Source of the DNA: Flavobacterium chungbukense
GTDB lineage: Bacteria > Bacteroidota > Bacteroidia > Flavobacteriales > Flavobacteriaceae
DNA: 64,000 bases
Reading direction: 5' to 3'
Assembly: GCF_020805785.1 (NCBI RefSeq)
Contig: NZ_JAJGZV010000002.1
Coordinates: forward strand, 868,001 to 932,000
Shown here in pieces: positions 1 to 8,370 of this stretch. The position numbers and the translations under genes are program-made. The notes below the pieces were generated by a model, which worked only from the letters and a program-made list of their open reading frames with translations, was not told the DNA's origin and searched no databases. Each line of letters opens with the position of its first letter. Position 1 is the first letter of the stretch.

Positions 1-110
1 TCTATATAAATGTTTTGAATATACGAGAGTATTTCTAGGTATCTAACTTTCATTATACGCTTAATGGGGAAAGCGGTTAATGAAGATAAGACCTTCACTA
101 TATTTTTTTT

Positions 111-304
111 AAGATGCTGAGGTTCTAAGATACTAAGGTTCTATTTCGATGAATCGAAATATATTATACTTAAACCTTAATTATCATTTCCTGTTAATCT
201 TAATCAAAAAGAGACTTTTTCACAAATGTGAAAAAGTCTCTTTTCATTTATAAAGGTTTGCAAAGCTAACTTAGAACCTTAGCATCTTAGAAACTCAGAA
301 CCTT
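111..304. repeat. Imperfect palindromic element around a terminator
   Basis: The left arm (111-143) and right arm (270-304) are inverted copies of a module built on AAGGTTCTAAG. By eye, about 28 of 32 positions pair. The terminator hairpin at 207-244 sits between the arms. A second element of the same design is at 1736-1959, and single arms occur at 14045-14082 and 61504-61541, so this is a dispersed family. A separate perfect 18-bp palindrome, ATTTCGAT-GA-ATCGAAAT, lies at 143-160. Confidence 0.6.
207..244 (-). terminator. Rho-independent terminator of the DUF5723 gene
   Basis: A near-perfect hairpin with a 17-bp stem and AAAT loop is flanked by A and T runs, so it can work in both directions. 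It lies 60 bp beyond the stop codon of the minus-strand gene ending at 304. Confidence 0.8.
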
Positions 305-1635
305 TAATTATAATTTTGATAAATCGGAATTTTCAAACCAGCGTAAATATTACAGCCTTTTGAAGTGTTTGAAAATAAATTAGTAAACAGAGTTCCAGAA
401 CCAACAAACAAAGGTCCTGCTCTAAAACCTGCTCCGATTTGCGTTCCGCTGTATTCCATATAAGTTACAGGAACGTAAAAACTAAATTGTCTTGTTTCGT
501 ATCTTGGTGTAAAAGTTACCGAATTGGCAATCGCCGTTCCGTTTACTTTTTTGGCGTCTACCAAACTAAAATCTGTACTTAAATTCAAATAAAATTTCTG
601 GTTGATATTCCAGTCAAAGTTAGTATGCAAAGCGGTTGGAAGATTGGCTTGGATTCCTTTTCGTGATGAAATTTTAGTATAATTAGCATTGAAGAATTCA
701 AAAATATTATCGGCACTTTCGATATCGTCTTGTGTTACTCTTCCGTTTAAGTTATACGTGTTTTCGACAACATTTTTATAATTTAATTTTCCGATATCGG
801 TAATAGAAGCCGCTGCTTTAAACTTGTATCGATTTCCGATACAGGTATGACAATTGGTACGGTATTCATACGTAAAACCTAAATCAAATCCGACTCCTGC
901 AGAACCAGCATCAAATTTCGGATCTTCACCATTATCATAATCGTAACTCGCTGCAGTTCTTAACGTTCCTGTAGAATAATATTCACTCAATTCTGGATTA
1001 ACATTATTCCTATTGAATGCTACGCTGATATCATTTCCGTTAAGATAACCGTTTACTCCTGCCATTAAGTATTTTACGGTAATTCCCCCTTTTACAAAAT
1101 GATCGTCTCGATCAAGCAAAACAGTTGCATAGCTTGCTCCGATTTCTGCCCACGAATTGGTAACGCCATTCGGATTTCCGCCTTGTATCATAAAACTGTT
1201 AGAAAAATCAGTATCCTTGTTCACTTCATCTACAAGCTGTCCGTTTACATCTACAAGATTAGTAACACTTCTCACGCGCGTAAAAAGCGCCACACTATGC
1301 ACAGGCGTAATGTTCAGCATAACCGATGGTCCAAGAATATCGATATTGAAATTTCCTCTGTTGTTCGATTTAAAATTTTTGTTGGCTTCGGTGTCAAAAT
1401 CGTAACCACCGTCTAAAATACTGGCAAAATTGACACTGTACAAGTCATTCTGACCAGTTCCGCTGGCAGAAAAAAGGGTTACATCTGCTCTATATTTAGA
1501 GTCGACAATAACAGAAGGATTAAAAATAGCCGACTGGATTCCGGCATAATTATCATCTCTAAATCCAAAATACGATTGCGATCTCGCATAAAAAAAGCTT
1601 CCAAAGAAGCATAATAAAAGTAAAGTTTTCTTCAT
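304..1635 (-). CDS. DUF5723-type outer-membrane beta-barrel protein
   Basis: The 443-residue protein starts with a clear Sec signal peptide (MKKTLLLLCFFGSFFYARSQ, cleavage after about residue 20). The rest is rich in alternating hydrophobic and aromatic strands and ends in an amphipathic strand, as expected of an outer-membrane barrel. The early segment YFGFRDDNYAGIQSAIFNPS, with its NP motif, resembles DUF5723 family proteins of Bacteroidota, which look like FadL/PorV-type barrels. The family has no established function. A CHTC pair near residue 264 could form a disulfide. The gene stands alone between two palindromic repeat elements and has its own terminator. Family assignment is from pattern memory; the outer-membrane location is inferred. 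Confidence 0.7.
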   Translation of the reverse strand: MKKTLLLLCFFGSFFYARSQSYFGFRDDNYAGIQSAIFNPSVIVDSKYRADVTLFSASGTGQNDLYSVNFASILDGGYDFDTEANKNFKSNNRGNFNIDILGPSVMLNITPVHSVALFTRVRSVTNLVDVNGQLVDEVNKDTDFSNSFMIQGGNPNGVTNSWAEIGASYATVLLDRDDHFVKGGITVKYLMAGVNGYLNGNDISVAFNRNNVNPELSEYYSTGTLRTAASYDYDNGEDPKFDAGSAGVGFDLGFTYEYRTNCHTCIGNRYKFKAAASITDIGKLNYKNVVENTYNLNGRVTQDDIESADNIFEFFNANYTKISSRKGIQANLPTALHTNFDWNINQKFYLNLSTDFSLVDAKKVNGTAIANSVTFTPRYETRQFSFYVPVTYMEYSGTQIGAGFRAGPLFVGSGTLFTNLFSNTSKGCNIYAGLKIPIYQNYN

Positions 1636-1692
1636 AGATTAATTTTAATGTTTGGTTATTTTTGGTGTAGCAAATATGAGGTAAAAAAAGTC

Positions 1693-1735
1693 AAAAAAAA
1701 ACTTAACGAATTATGAATTCGTTAAGTTTTTTTTT
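1693..1735. terminator. Bidirectional hairpin upstream of the DUF5723 gene
   Basis: ACTTAACGAATT-ATG-AATTCGTTAAGT is a perfect 12-bp stem with a 3-nt loop, flanked by A9 and T9 runs. It probably gives a second stop to transcripts coming from prfA. Confidence 0.75.
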
Positions 1736-1959
1736 GAGGTTCTTAGGCGCTAAGGTTCTAAGATTCTAAGTCTTAGACTAGTCTTATAAATCTTACTTCG
1801 TAAGATTGTGATGTCTTATTTATCTTAAACCTAAGTCGATAACATTCTCAGATTTCTTTATTTTTAAAACAAAAAAAAGCCGAACAAATGTCCAGCTTAA
1901 ATATTTTATGTTCAAAGAAAAAAACTTAGAACCTTAGCATCTTAGAAACTCAGAAACTT
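1736..1959. repeat. Second palindromic element around a terminator
   Basis: The left arm (1736-1776) carries CTAAGGTTCTAAG. The right arm (1924-1959) carries its inverse, CTTAGAACCTTAG, and is nearly identical to the right arm at 270-304. The prfA terminator (1871-1897) lies between the arms, the same layout as the element at 111-304. Confidence 0.55.
1871..1897 (-). terminator. Terminator downstream of prfA
   Basis: On the minus strand the RNA folds as AGCUGGAC-AUUU-GUUCGGCU (8-bp stem with two G-U pairs) followed by a run of eight U. It lies about 70 bp past the prfA stop. Confidence 0.65.
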
Positions 1960-1965
1960 TAAAAA

Positions 1966-3042
1966 TTAGTAAACCTCAGAAGCTTCTTTCAATTTCTCCA
2001 TATTGTTTACCAATTGAAGCTCGGCAACAATTTTCTGAATATCACCATTCATGATGTTTCCTAAATCGTAAAGCGTTAAACCAACACGGTGATCGGTTAC
2101 ACGACCTTGTGCATAGTTGTACGTACGAATTTTAGCCGAACGGTCACCAGAACTTACCTGAGAACTACGTTTGGTAGCATCTTCTTCTTGTTTTTTCGCC
2201 AATTCCATTTCGTATAAACGAGAACGCAATACGATTAAGGCTTTGTCTTTATTTTTATGCTGCGATTTCTGATCTTGACATTGCGCCACTAATCCAGTTG
2301 GAATGTGCGTTAAACGTACAGCCGATTTTGTTGTATTTACCGATTGTCCTCCAGGTCCAGACGAACAGAAGAAATCCACACGAACCTCGTTCATATCAAT
2401 CTGTACATCAAACTCTTCTGCTTCTGGTAAAACCATAACAGTAGCCGCCGATGTATGCACACGACCTTGCGTTTCAGTCTGAGGAACACGCTGTACACGG
2501 TGCACACCTGCTTCAAACTTCAAAGTTCCGTAAACATCTTCTCCAGAAACCTCAAAAATTACCTCTTTAAAACCTCCAGAAGTTCCTTCATTCATATCTA
2601 CCACAGAAGTTCTCCAACCTTGTGATTCACAGTATTTCGTATACATTCTGAATAAATCCCCTGCAAAAATACTCGCTTCGTCTCCACCCGTTCCCGCGCG
2701 AATCTCCACCATTACATTTTTAGCATCTTCAGGATCTTTAGGAATCAACATAAATTTGATTTCCTCCTCTAGTTGCGGCAAGCGTTCTTTTGCTTCGTCC
2801 AACTGCATTTTGGCCATTTCAACCATATCTGCATCGCTTCCGTCAGCAATAATTTCGTTTGCTTCGTCAATATTTGCTAAAACAAGAATGTATTCTTCTC
2901 TCTTTTCAACCAAAGCTTTTATGCTTTTATATTCTTGGTTGAGTTGCACATAACGTTTTTGATCAGCAATAACATCCGGCTGAATAATCAAATCCGAAAT
3001 CTCATCAAAACGCTGCTTTACATATTGAAGTCTATCTAACAT
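1966..3042 (-). CDS. prfA: Peptide chain release factor 1
   Basis: Class I release factor that reads UAA and UAG in the ribosomal A site and triggers peptide release. The 358-residue length is normal. The GGQ motif that reaches the peptidyl-transferase centre is at residues 231-233 ([12 protein letters not shown]). The codon-recognition tripeptide is PQT at 187-189 ([19 protein letters not shown]), the PxT form of RF1 rather than the SPF of RF2, which decides the assignment. The C-terminal [14 protein letters not shown] block is also typical. The ATG at 3042 gives the usual MLDRLQ start. The gene appears monocistronic, with a terminator downstream. No prmC methylase gene lies beside it. Confidence 0.97.
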   Translation of the reverse strand: MLDRLQYVKQRFDEISDLIIQPDVIADQKRYVQLNQEYKSIKALVEKREEYILVLANIDEANEIIADGSDADMVEMAKMQLDEAKERLPQLEEEIKFMLIPKDPEDAKNVMVEIRAGTGGDEASIFAGDLFRMYTKYCESQGWRTSVVDMNEGTSGGFKEVIFEVSGEDVYGTLKFEAGVHRVQRVPQTETQGRVHTSAATVMVLPEAEEFDVQIDMNEVRVDFFCSSGPGGQSVNTTKSAVRLTHIPTGLVAQCQDQKSQHKNKDKALIVLRSRLYEMELAKKQEEDATKRSSQVSSGDRSAKIRTYNYAQGRVTDHRVGLTLYDLGNIMNGDIQKIVAELQLVNNMEKLKEASEVY

Positions 3043-3159
3043 TTTCTAATTCCTTTTATTGGACTGCAAAATTACAAAATATTTATTGATTATTCTAGTG
3101 TTGTGTTTTTGTGTTTTTTGAGGAGGACATTTAGTGGAATTATAGTGGTTTTTAGGAGC

Positions 3160-3262
3160 TGTTTCCTGCTATCCGCTATATCTTTTTAGGCAGAAGGTTT
3201 ACATTTTAATAAGTTCTTTTTGGTTTGCCTAAAAAGGATGCCGCTGCTATCAGGGCTAGGGC
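3160..3262. repeat. Probable dispersed palindromic remnant
   Basis: This fills most of the 309-bp gap between prfA and the next gene. TTTTTAGGCA (3183-3192) is a perfect inverse of TGCCTAAAAA (3226-3235). Outside these are the related halves TGCTATCCGCTA (3167-3178) and GCTGCTATCAGGGCTAGG (3243-3260). The block is more GC-rich than its surroundings. I recall similar blocks between genes in other flavobacterial genomes but cannot check here. Confidence 0.4.
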
Positions 3263-3320
3263 GTTTCGTTTTTATAATTGCGTTTACGGATTTCCGTAAT
3301 GTATTTGAACTTTAAGAAGT

Positions 3321-3328
3321 TATTTTTG
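3321..3328 (+). promoter_or_regulatory. Likely -7 promoter element
   Basis: TATTTTTG fits the Bacteroidota -7 consensus TAnnTTTG, 23 bp before the ATG at 3352. It is embedded in a small palindrome, GTTATTTTTGATAAC. No good -33 TTTG is seen at the normal 19-bp spacing. Confidence 0.4.
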
Positions 3329-3351
3329 ATAACAATAAAAACATCATACCA

Positions 3352-3912
3352 ATGAAAATCAAAAAATTACTACTTGCATTACTTTTACTTTTAACAATAA
3401 CAAAAATTCATTCTCAAAAACCAAATTCTGAAACTAGACAATTTATTGATAATGCAGATATAACGCAAATAAATAAAGATTGGAATATAAAAGCTGAATT
3501 TAAATCTGGAATTGGTGAAATAGTTTCTTTCTTTCCAGTTGAAGCAACAGATTTAAAATCAAATAAAAAAGTAAAATCGTTACAAATGGATATGACTGTT
3601 AAATATCTAACAGCGAGTACCACTTACTTCAAATCTTCATGGATAGATTTAAATGAAGTAGAGGAATTTATAGTATTTATAGAAAAATATGTCATTCCAA
3701 ATCTAAAAGACAAAACCGAACGAAATCAATCTGTTACTTATATTTTTAATTCAAGAGAAATCACGTTCAGTTTTTATATAGAGAAAAGCACCAGAAGAAT
3801 TTCTATTTATTTAAAAGATAATGGTGTTACAGATAATCTACATTATTTCTGGACAGAAACGCAAGTAAATAAAATTCCTGAATTGCTTACGATGTTGAAG
3901 GAAATAAAATAA
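3352..3912 (+). CDS. Exported protein of unknown function
   Basis: I do not recognise a family. The 186-residue product begins with a Sec signal peptide (MKIKKLLLALLLLLTITKIHSQ). The mature part is about 165 residues of mixed alpha/beta character with no cysteines, no obvious metal site and no repeats; a WIDLNEVEEFIVFIEKYV stretch looks helical. It lies 39 bp before a lipoprotein gene on the same strand, so the two may be co-transcribed. A periplasmic location is inferred from the signal peptide. Confidence 0.7.
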   Translation: MKIKKLLLALLLLLTITKIHSQKPNSETRQFIDNADITQINKDWNIKAEFKSGIGEIVSFFPVEATDLKSNKKVKSLQMDMTVKYLTASTTYFKSSWIDLNEVEEFIVFIEKYVIPNLKDKTERNQSVTYIFNSREITFSFYIEKSTRRISIYLKDNGVTDNLHYFWTETQVNKIPELLTMLKEIK

Positions 3913-3951
3913 TTAATCGCGCTTAAATTGATATAAAAACCAATACCATAT

Positions 3952-4374
<423 letters not shown>

Positions 4375-4440
4375 ATCCTCCGCTCAATAGCTCAGATGCA
4401 ATCCCACTCTGCAAAGTATTCTTACTTAAATAAGACGGAT

Positions 4441-4548
4441 GCTGTGCGAAGTCTCCCGACTTCGTACACGCTCCAATATTCCACAATATAAATAAACAAT
4501 AGTAACGGAATGTAGCAGTCGGTACAAAGTCGGGAGACTTTGCACAGC
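4441..4548. repeat. REP-like inverted pair A
   Basis: A 27-nt unit at 4441-4467 (GCTGTGCGAAGTC-TCCC-GACTTCGTAC) is repeated in inverted orientation at 4522-4548 with two base differences. Each unit is itself a hairpin with a 7-bp CGAAGTC/GACTTCG-type stem and a 4-nt TCCC or GGGA loop. The pair is joined by an AT-rich spacer containing CCAATATTCCACA. This resembles a bacterial interspersed mosaic element next to a RAYT gene. Confidence 0.8.
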
Positions 4549-4614
4549 GAAATAAAAATCTCATAAAAACAAAAATCCTGCTCTGCGAAGTATTCATTCT
4601 TAAATAACACGGAT

Positions 4615-4722
4615 GCTGTGCGAAGTCTCCTGACTTCGTACACGTTCCAATATTCCACAATATAAATAAACAATAGTAACGGAATATAGCAGTCGGTACA
4701 AAGTCGGGAGACTTTGCACAGC
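4615..4722. repeat. REP-like inverted pair B (tandem copy of A)
   Basis: The units are at 4615-4641 and 4696-4722, with the same spacing as pair A. The region before each pair (about 4401-4440 and 4575-4614) is also similar, so A and B are a tandem duplication with a 174-bp period. The left unit of B has one loop change (TCCT for TCCC). Confidence 0.8.
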
Positions 4723-4752
4723 GAGACACAGATTTATTAAATATCCTGAAGA

Positions 4753-4798
4753 GCTGTGCGAAATCTCCCAACTTTGTACGCGTCCCAATATTCCACAA
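4753..4798. repeat. REP-like single unit C, upstream of the RAYT gene
   Basis: A diverged single unit (4753-4779, AAATCTCCCAACTTTGTAC core) is followed by the CCAATATTCCACAA tail shared with pairs A and B. It ends 47 bp before the transposase start codon. Confidence 0.75.
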
Positions 4799-4845
4799 AG
4801 CGATTATCAAAAAGTAAGAATTTATTGTATTTTTACGCAAAAAAA

Positions 4846-5445
4846 ATGCAAGGCGGATATCAAATAAGAAATCAAATTTTACCTCATTTTATAACAGCAA
4901 CCGTCATAGATTGGATTGATGTTTTTACGAGAAAAAACTACAGAGATATTATAATTGAAAGTTTGGATTATTGCATTAAAAATAAGTCAATGATTTTGTA
5001 CGGATATGTCATTATGAGCAATCATATACATATGATTGTACAGTCCGAAAGTGGTGAACTATCTGATTTGATTCGGGATTTTAAAAAATTTACTGCTTCA
5101 AAAATTATAAATGCGATAAAATCTGAGCCAGAAAGCAGAAGAGAATGGATGTTAGAACGTTTTCAATTAGCAACGAAAAGCCATTCCAGAAATAAAAATT
5201 ATCAATTTTGGGAGTATGGAAATCATCCCGAAGAAATTTTCAGCAATAAATTTATGTGGTCAAAGCTGCACTACATTCATCTTAATCCAGTCCGTGCGGG
5301 TTTAGTTGAAAAAGCCTCGCATTATGTATATTCAAGTGCAACAAATTACGTTTCTGACTCTGGTTTTTTAAAAATAGAAAAAGCCGATATACTTATTACT
5401 GATGTACAAAATTTAAATAATTTTTCTAAGCATAATGATTATTAA
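4846..5445 (+). CDS. REP-associated tyrosine transposase (RAYT, Y1/HUH family)
   Basis: Single-domain HUH transposase of the IS200/IS605-related TnpA_REP group, which cuts and joins single-stranded hairpin DNA. The HUH metal motif is HIH at residues 60-62, within YGYVIMSNHIHMIVQ. The family block YIHLNPVRAGLVEKASHYVYSS spans about residues 143-164; Tyr143 is the likely nucleophile by position. I chose the ATG at 4846 (MQGGYQIRN, 199 residues); the longer reading frame begins with GTG inside the REP unit at 4753. The gene is flanked by REP-like hairpins in opposite orientation (4441-4798 upstream, 5461-5503 downstream), as expected of a RAYT with its own substrate. The frame is intact, so it may be active. 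There is no accessory TnpB. Confidence 0.92.
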   Translation: MQGGYQIRNQILPHFITATVIDWIDVFTRKNYRDIIIESLDYCIKNKSMILYGYVIMSNHIHMIVQSESGELSDLIRDFKKFTASKIINAIKSEPESRREWMLERFQLATKSHSRNKNYQFWEYGNHPEEIFSNKFMWSKLHYIHLNPVRAGLVEKASHYVYSSATNYVSDSGFLKIEKADILITDVQNLNNFSKHNDY

Positions 5446-5460
5446 AGATGTAAAACTGTA

Positions 5461-5503
5461 TGGAATATTGGAACGGGTACGAAGTCGGGAGACTTCGCAC
5501 AGC
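5461..5503. repeat. REP-like single unit D, downstream of the RAYT gene
   Basis: Inverted relative to unit C: a TGGAATATTGGAAC tail is followed by the hairpin unit at 5477-5503 (GTACGAAGTC-GGGA-GACTTCGCACAGC). The transposase gene is therefore bracketed by convergent copies. Confidence 0.8.
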
Positions 5504-5613
5504 ATTGCCAACATCGACAACATTGCGCTTTAAATCATGAAAACTATATTCAATAAAAAATGTAACATTAAAAATAAAACACATACAAATAAGTATTCCT
5601 AAAAAATAGAATT

Positions 5614-5621
5614 TACTTTTG
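5614..5621 (+). promoter_or_regulatory. -7 promoter element of the YqaE-like gene
   Basis: TACTTTTG matches TAnnTTTG exactly and lies 24 bp before the ATG at 5646. No TTTG is seen at the -33 position. Confidence 0.4.
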
Positions 5622-5645
5622 TGTAAACCAAAACAAGAAAAAAAG

Positions 5646-5849
5646 ATGATGACCCTTATTGCAATTTTCTTTCCATGTTTTTCTTTCTTTTTGAGAGGAA
5701 AAATACTCACTTCAATTGTTTGTCTCATCTTGCAAATCACTTTAATTGGCTGGATTCCTGCGGCTATTTGGGCTGTTATTTCTTTACAGAATTCAAGAGC
5801 CGATAAACGAAATCGCAAACTAATAAAAGCAATGAAAGCTAGATCTTAG
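5646..5849 (+). CDS. YqaE/Pmp3 (UPF0057) family small membrane protein
   Basis: The 67-residue product has the Pmp3 pattern: a first hydrophobic helix containing the IFFPCFSFFLRGK segment (the family usually has a PP-containing version here), then a second helix, LILQITLIGWIPAAIWAVISL, in which the GWIPAAIWA part matches the family LGYIPGIIHA block. A basic tail follows (KRNRKLIKAMKARS). Pmp3-like proteoliptides sit in the cytoplasmic membrane and are often stress- or cold-induced; their molecular role is not settled. The start is one of two adjacent ATGs (5646 or 5649). The longer frame would need a TTG inside the promoter box. Confidence 0.8.
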   Translation: MMTLIAIFFPCFSFFLRGKILTSIVCLILQITLIGWIPAAIWAVISLQNSRADKRNRKLIKAMKARS

Positions 5850-6025
5850 AAAAATAATAAAAGACGAAAATAAAATCATCCTTATAATATGTTCAGATGA
5901 AAAAAACTGAAAAAACAAAGAAAAATTGGCTTTTTATAGTTATTGATAATTTTCTCGATTTTATTTTAGGTAGATAAATAAAAATAGTACGAGAAAAATT
6001 TAAATACTTAGGTAAAAAACATTTT

Positions 6026-6457
6026 ATGAGCATTCGAAAATTAAAAATTCAACCATTCGAAAACCTAGATTCTTTCAAAATTGATATGCTTCAATTGTTA
6101 AAAATCTACGAGTACAATAAGAATTGTTTACTAGATTTTGAAACAAGGCTAGATAATTATCTAAACCGAAACAAGGATACAGAAATCGAAATTAAAATAG
6201 ATTTAGAAAAATTCTATAAATCTATTTACGATAAAAAGTTCCGAACTTTTGAGAGATACAAACGAGAGATTCCAGAAAATTATCCAATGGGCGGGTCAAA
6301 CATGGAAACTCAAGCCTATTACGATCCGATTGTTTGCGATGATCAATATTATAAAGATGTTGAAAAAACAGAAAAAGATGCTCAATCGGAATTGAGTTCA
6401 ATGCTTTTAGAAATTGAATATTTAAATAGTAAGAAAGGAATTTCAATACTATTTTAA
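6026..6457 (+). CDS. Cytoplasmic protein of unknown function
   Basis: No family recognised. The 143-residue product has no signal peptide or membrane segment. It is highly charged and mostly helical in character (for example LLKIYEYNKNCLLDFETRLDNYL and the C-terminal EKTEKDAQSELSSMLLEIEYL, which could be coiled coil). A central less ordered stretch contains PENYPMGGSNMET. It stands alone after a 176-bp AT-rich gap and ends in a bidirectional terminator shared with the convergent Gre-like gene. Confidence 0.6.
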   Translation: MSIRKLKIQPFENLDSFKIDMLQLLKIYEYNKNCLLDFETRLDNYLNRNKDTEIEIKIDLEKFYKSIYDKKFRTFERYKREIPENYPMGGSNMETQAYYDPIVCDDQYYKDVEKTEKDAQSELSSMLLEIEYLNSKKGISILF

Positions 6458-6473
6458 AAAAATCCACATAAAA

Positions 6474-6503
6474 AATCCCAAAAAGAAAACTCTTTTTGGG
6501 ATT
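6474..6503. terminator. Bidirectional terminator between convergent genes
   Basis: AATCCCAAAAAG-AAAACT-CTTTTTGGGATT is a 12-bp perfect stem lying between the stops of the genes ending at 6457 (+) and 6535 (-). Confidence 0.8.
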
Positions 6504-6534
6504 GTACTAACTTTAAAACGAAGACCAAACTATA

Positions 6535-6912
6535 TTAAGCTTCCTCTTCTACTTTTAGGATTTCTAATTTCAGATTTCCTTTTTTAGCTGGCCATTCTAC
6601 AAGATCTCCTACTTTGTAGCCAACCATTGCAATTCCTTCATCTGAAAGAACCGAAATTTTGTTTTTGCTTGTTTTTGCTTTTTCTGGACCAACAAGAAGA
6701 ATCGTTTTTTCTTCATTATTGACGTGATCTTTATACGTAATTCTTCGGTTTATAGAAACAATATCTTCTGGCAGATTTTTGCGCAATACCTGAGAAGCAT
6801 TTTTTAATTGATTTAATAATAATTCTTCTTCCTGTACTGTTACTTTTTTTCTTCTTACGTGATCTTTAATTAAATCGTATGTTCCTGTTGTTAAAATAAT
6901 ATGTTGTGACAT
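6535..6912 (-). CDS. GreA/GreB-family (Rnk-like) transcription factor domain protein
   Basis: The 126-residue product begins MSQHIILTTGTYDLIKDHVR, continues with a short helical stretch, and ends in a domain with the Gre C-terminal pattern (SDEGIAMVGYKVGDLVEWPAKKGNLKLEILKVEEE). Proteins of this layout in flavobacteria are annotated as GreA/GreB-family elongation factors and probably bind RNA polymerase at the secondary channel, as Rnk does. The long coiled coil with acidic tip needed for cleavage activity is not evident, so it may be a regulator rather than a true Gre factor. I chose the ATG at 6912; the longer frame starts with TTG at 6990. The convergent neighbour shares its terminator. Confidence 0.75.
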   Translation of the reverse strand: MSQHIILTTGTYDLIKDHVRRKKVTVQEEELLLNQLKNASQVLRKNLPEDIVSINRRITYKDHVNNEEKTILLVGPEKAKTSKNKISVLSDEGIAMVGYKVGDLVEWPAKKGNLKLEILKVEEEA

Positions 6913-6990
6913 GACTTTCTTGTTTGCTTCATTTTCATAGATAATGCAATATAACTCTTCATTGCTATTGAGCGGCTCATGCCAATGCAA

Positions 6991-7352
6991 TGATACTTCA
7001 TCTTAAATGAAAATTGAAGATTAATAAAATGAGCAGTAAAATTGGAAAAATCCCCTGTCTAGAGTTACGACAGGGCAAAAGGAATAAATTCTTTTGAGCT
7101 TTTTAAGAAAGTATCATCATGCAAATACAATAAGGTGTACATTAAGCACATCAAACAGCTATTTAGTAAATAAAAATTTGCGGTTACCATTATTGTAATT
7201 ATTCGAATATTCTACAAATATAAACTTTTTCTTATGAATAATAAAATGATAAACTTCTATTTCGTTAAAAATCAATATCTTTAAATCTTTAAATCTTTAA
7301 ATAATTTCTCTCCAAAATTTAAAAATGAATACTTGATTACAGAAAGGATAAA
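6991..7352. other. Intergenic region with a small hairpin and short tandem repeat
   Basis: There is no gene here. A hairpin, CCCTGTC-N9-GACAGGG, sits at 7053-7075 in the upstream region of the Gre-like gene and is followed on the minus strand by a U-rich run; it might be a weak attenuator. About three copies of CTTTAAAT occur in tandem near 7272-7297. The rest is AT-rich with no clear signal. Confidence 0.4.
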
Positions 7353-7736
7353 ATGCAAAAAAACAAACCAATGAAAAACGTACTGCTCTATCTCTCGACT
7401 TTCTTTCTTTTTAGTTTCAGCACTACTCTATTGGCGCAAACACAAGCTGAAATGAATCAGACTGCTATCAATAATTTTAATAAAGCAGATATTGAACTTA
7501 ATCAAGTTTATAAAAAACTATTAAAAAAAGTATCTGAAAAAGAGAAAAACCTGCTCATTACTGCTCAGAAAAACTGGATTAAATTTAGAGATTCAAAATG
7601 TGCATTTGAAAAAGAAGAATATAACGGAGGAAGCATTCAGCCATTAATTTATTATACTTGTCTTGCCGAATGTACGAGCGATCGGACTAAAGACTTAAAG
7701 AGAAATTTAGAGGATCGGAATAAAAGATATAAGTAG
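7353..7736 (+). CDS. LprI-like (DUF1311) exported protein
   Basis: The 127-residue product has a Sec signal peptide (MKNVLLYLSTFFLFSFSTTLLAQ when read from the second ATG at 7371, the likelier start). A DUF1311-type domain follows: QAEMNQTAINNFNKADIELNQVYKKLLKKV, then LITAQKNWIKFRDSKCAFE and CLAECTSDRTKDL. The W-x-K-F-R-D-x-x-C pattern and the later cysteines are the family signature. The DUF1311 region is named after mycobacterial LprI, reported as a lysozyme inhibitor; most relatives are uncharacterised. Expected to be periplasmic. Its neighbours are unrelated small genes. Confidence 0.8.
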   Translation: MQKNKPMKNVLLYLSTFFLFSFSTTLLAQTQAEMNQTAINNFNKADIELNQVYKKLLKKVSEKEKNLLITAQKNWIKFRDSKCAFEKEEYNGGSIQPLIYYTCLAECTSDRTKDLKRNLEDRNKRYK

Positions 7737-7781
7737 GAATTTCATCAAATTAATTATAATCATACAATAAAAACCCGAACT

Positions 7782-8276
7782 TTGGAAAACTTCGACTGGA
7801 CATCCTTCACTAAAAAAATAGCTGTAAAAGCTAAACTTTCTGATATTTACAATGCTTGGACAAAAGCTGAAGATTTGGAAAAGTGGTTTCTGGAGAAAGT
7901 ATCTTTTTTCGATTCTAATCAAAACCTTATAAATAAAGATGAAAATGCTACAGAAAGCAATACTTATGAATGGTTTTGGTATTTGTACAAAGATTCCATG
8001 AAAGGAAAAATTACTTCGGCAAACGGAAAAGACCATTTGCAATTTACTTTTGAAGGAACTTGTCTGGTTGATATAAATTTAAGCGAAACAAATGATTACA
8101 CTTTGATAGAGCTTCGTCACCATAATATTCCAACAGATGATTTTTCTAAACAATATATAAGATTAGGCTGTTCAAACGGTTGGCATTTTTATCTGACCAA
8201 TCTTAAATCGGTTTACGAAGGCGGATTGGATTTAAGAAATAAAGACAGCAATCTAAATCCGATGATTAATAATTAA
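7782..8276 (+). CDS. SRPBCC (AHSA1-like) ligand-binding domain protein
   Basis: The 164-residue cytoplasmic protein has the START/AHSA1-like pattern: an opening strand (FTKKIAVKAKLSDIYNAWTKAEDLEKWFLE) with the typical YNAWT..EDLEKWF helix, central strands ending in HLQFTFEG, and a C-terminal helix containing GCSNGWHFYLTNLKSVYEGG. That last block (the usual form is GW..yL..L) is characteristic of activator-of-Hsp90-like and SRPBCC proteins, which bind hydrophobic ligands. The frame begins with a TTG codon; no ATG is found before the conserved domain, so a TTG start is likely. No substrate can be named. Confidence 0.75.
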   Translation: MENFDWTSFTKKIAVKAKLSDIYNAWTKAEDLEKWFLEKVSFFDSNQNLINKDENATESNTYEWFWYLYKDSMKGKITSANGKDHLQFTFEGTCLVDINLSETNDYTLIELRHHNIPTDDFSKQYIRLGCSNGWHFYLTNLKSVYEGGLDLRNKDSNLNPMINN

Positions 8277-8370
8277 AGTATTATTACAAAAGAAAAACAG
8301 CTTACAAACACACTAATAATCAATCATTTTACTTTAAAACAATAAAAATTAAATTCAAAACAACAATCAA

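Noticed and set aside
1099..1416. Plus-strand frames antisense to the DUF5723 gene
   Set aside because: Shadows of a well-supported gene; no start signals or family match.
4401..4798. Possible CRISPR array
   Set aside because: The repeated units are hairpins in alternating orientation with conserved spacers, and a RAYT gene is adjacent; there are no Cas genes.
5426..5818. Minus-strand 130-residue frame
   Set aside because: It overlaps the RAYT end, a REP unit and the YqaE-like gene in antisense, and has no coding character.
7053..7075. Hairpin as a standalone terminator or small RNA
   Set aside because: No gene ends nearby on either strand and the hairpin has only a 7-bp stem; kept only as a note in the intergenic entry.
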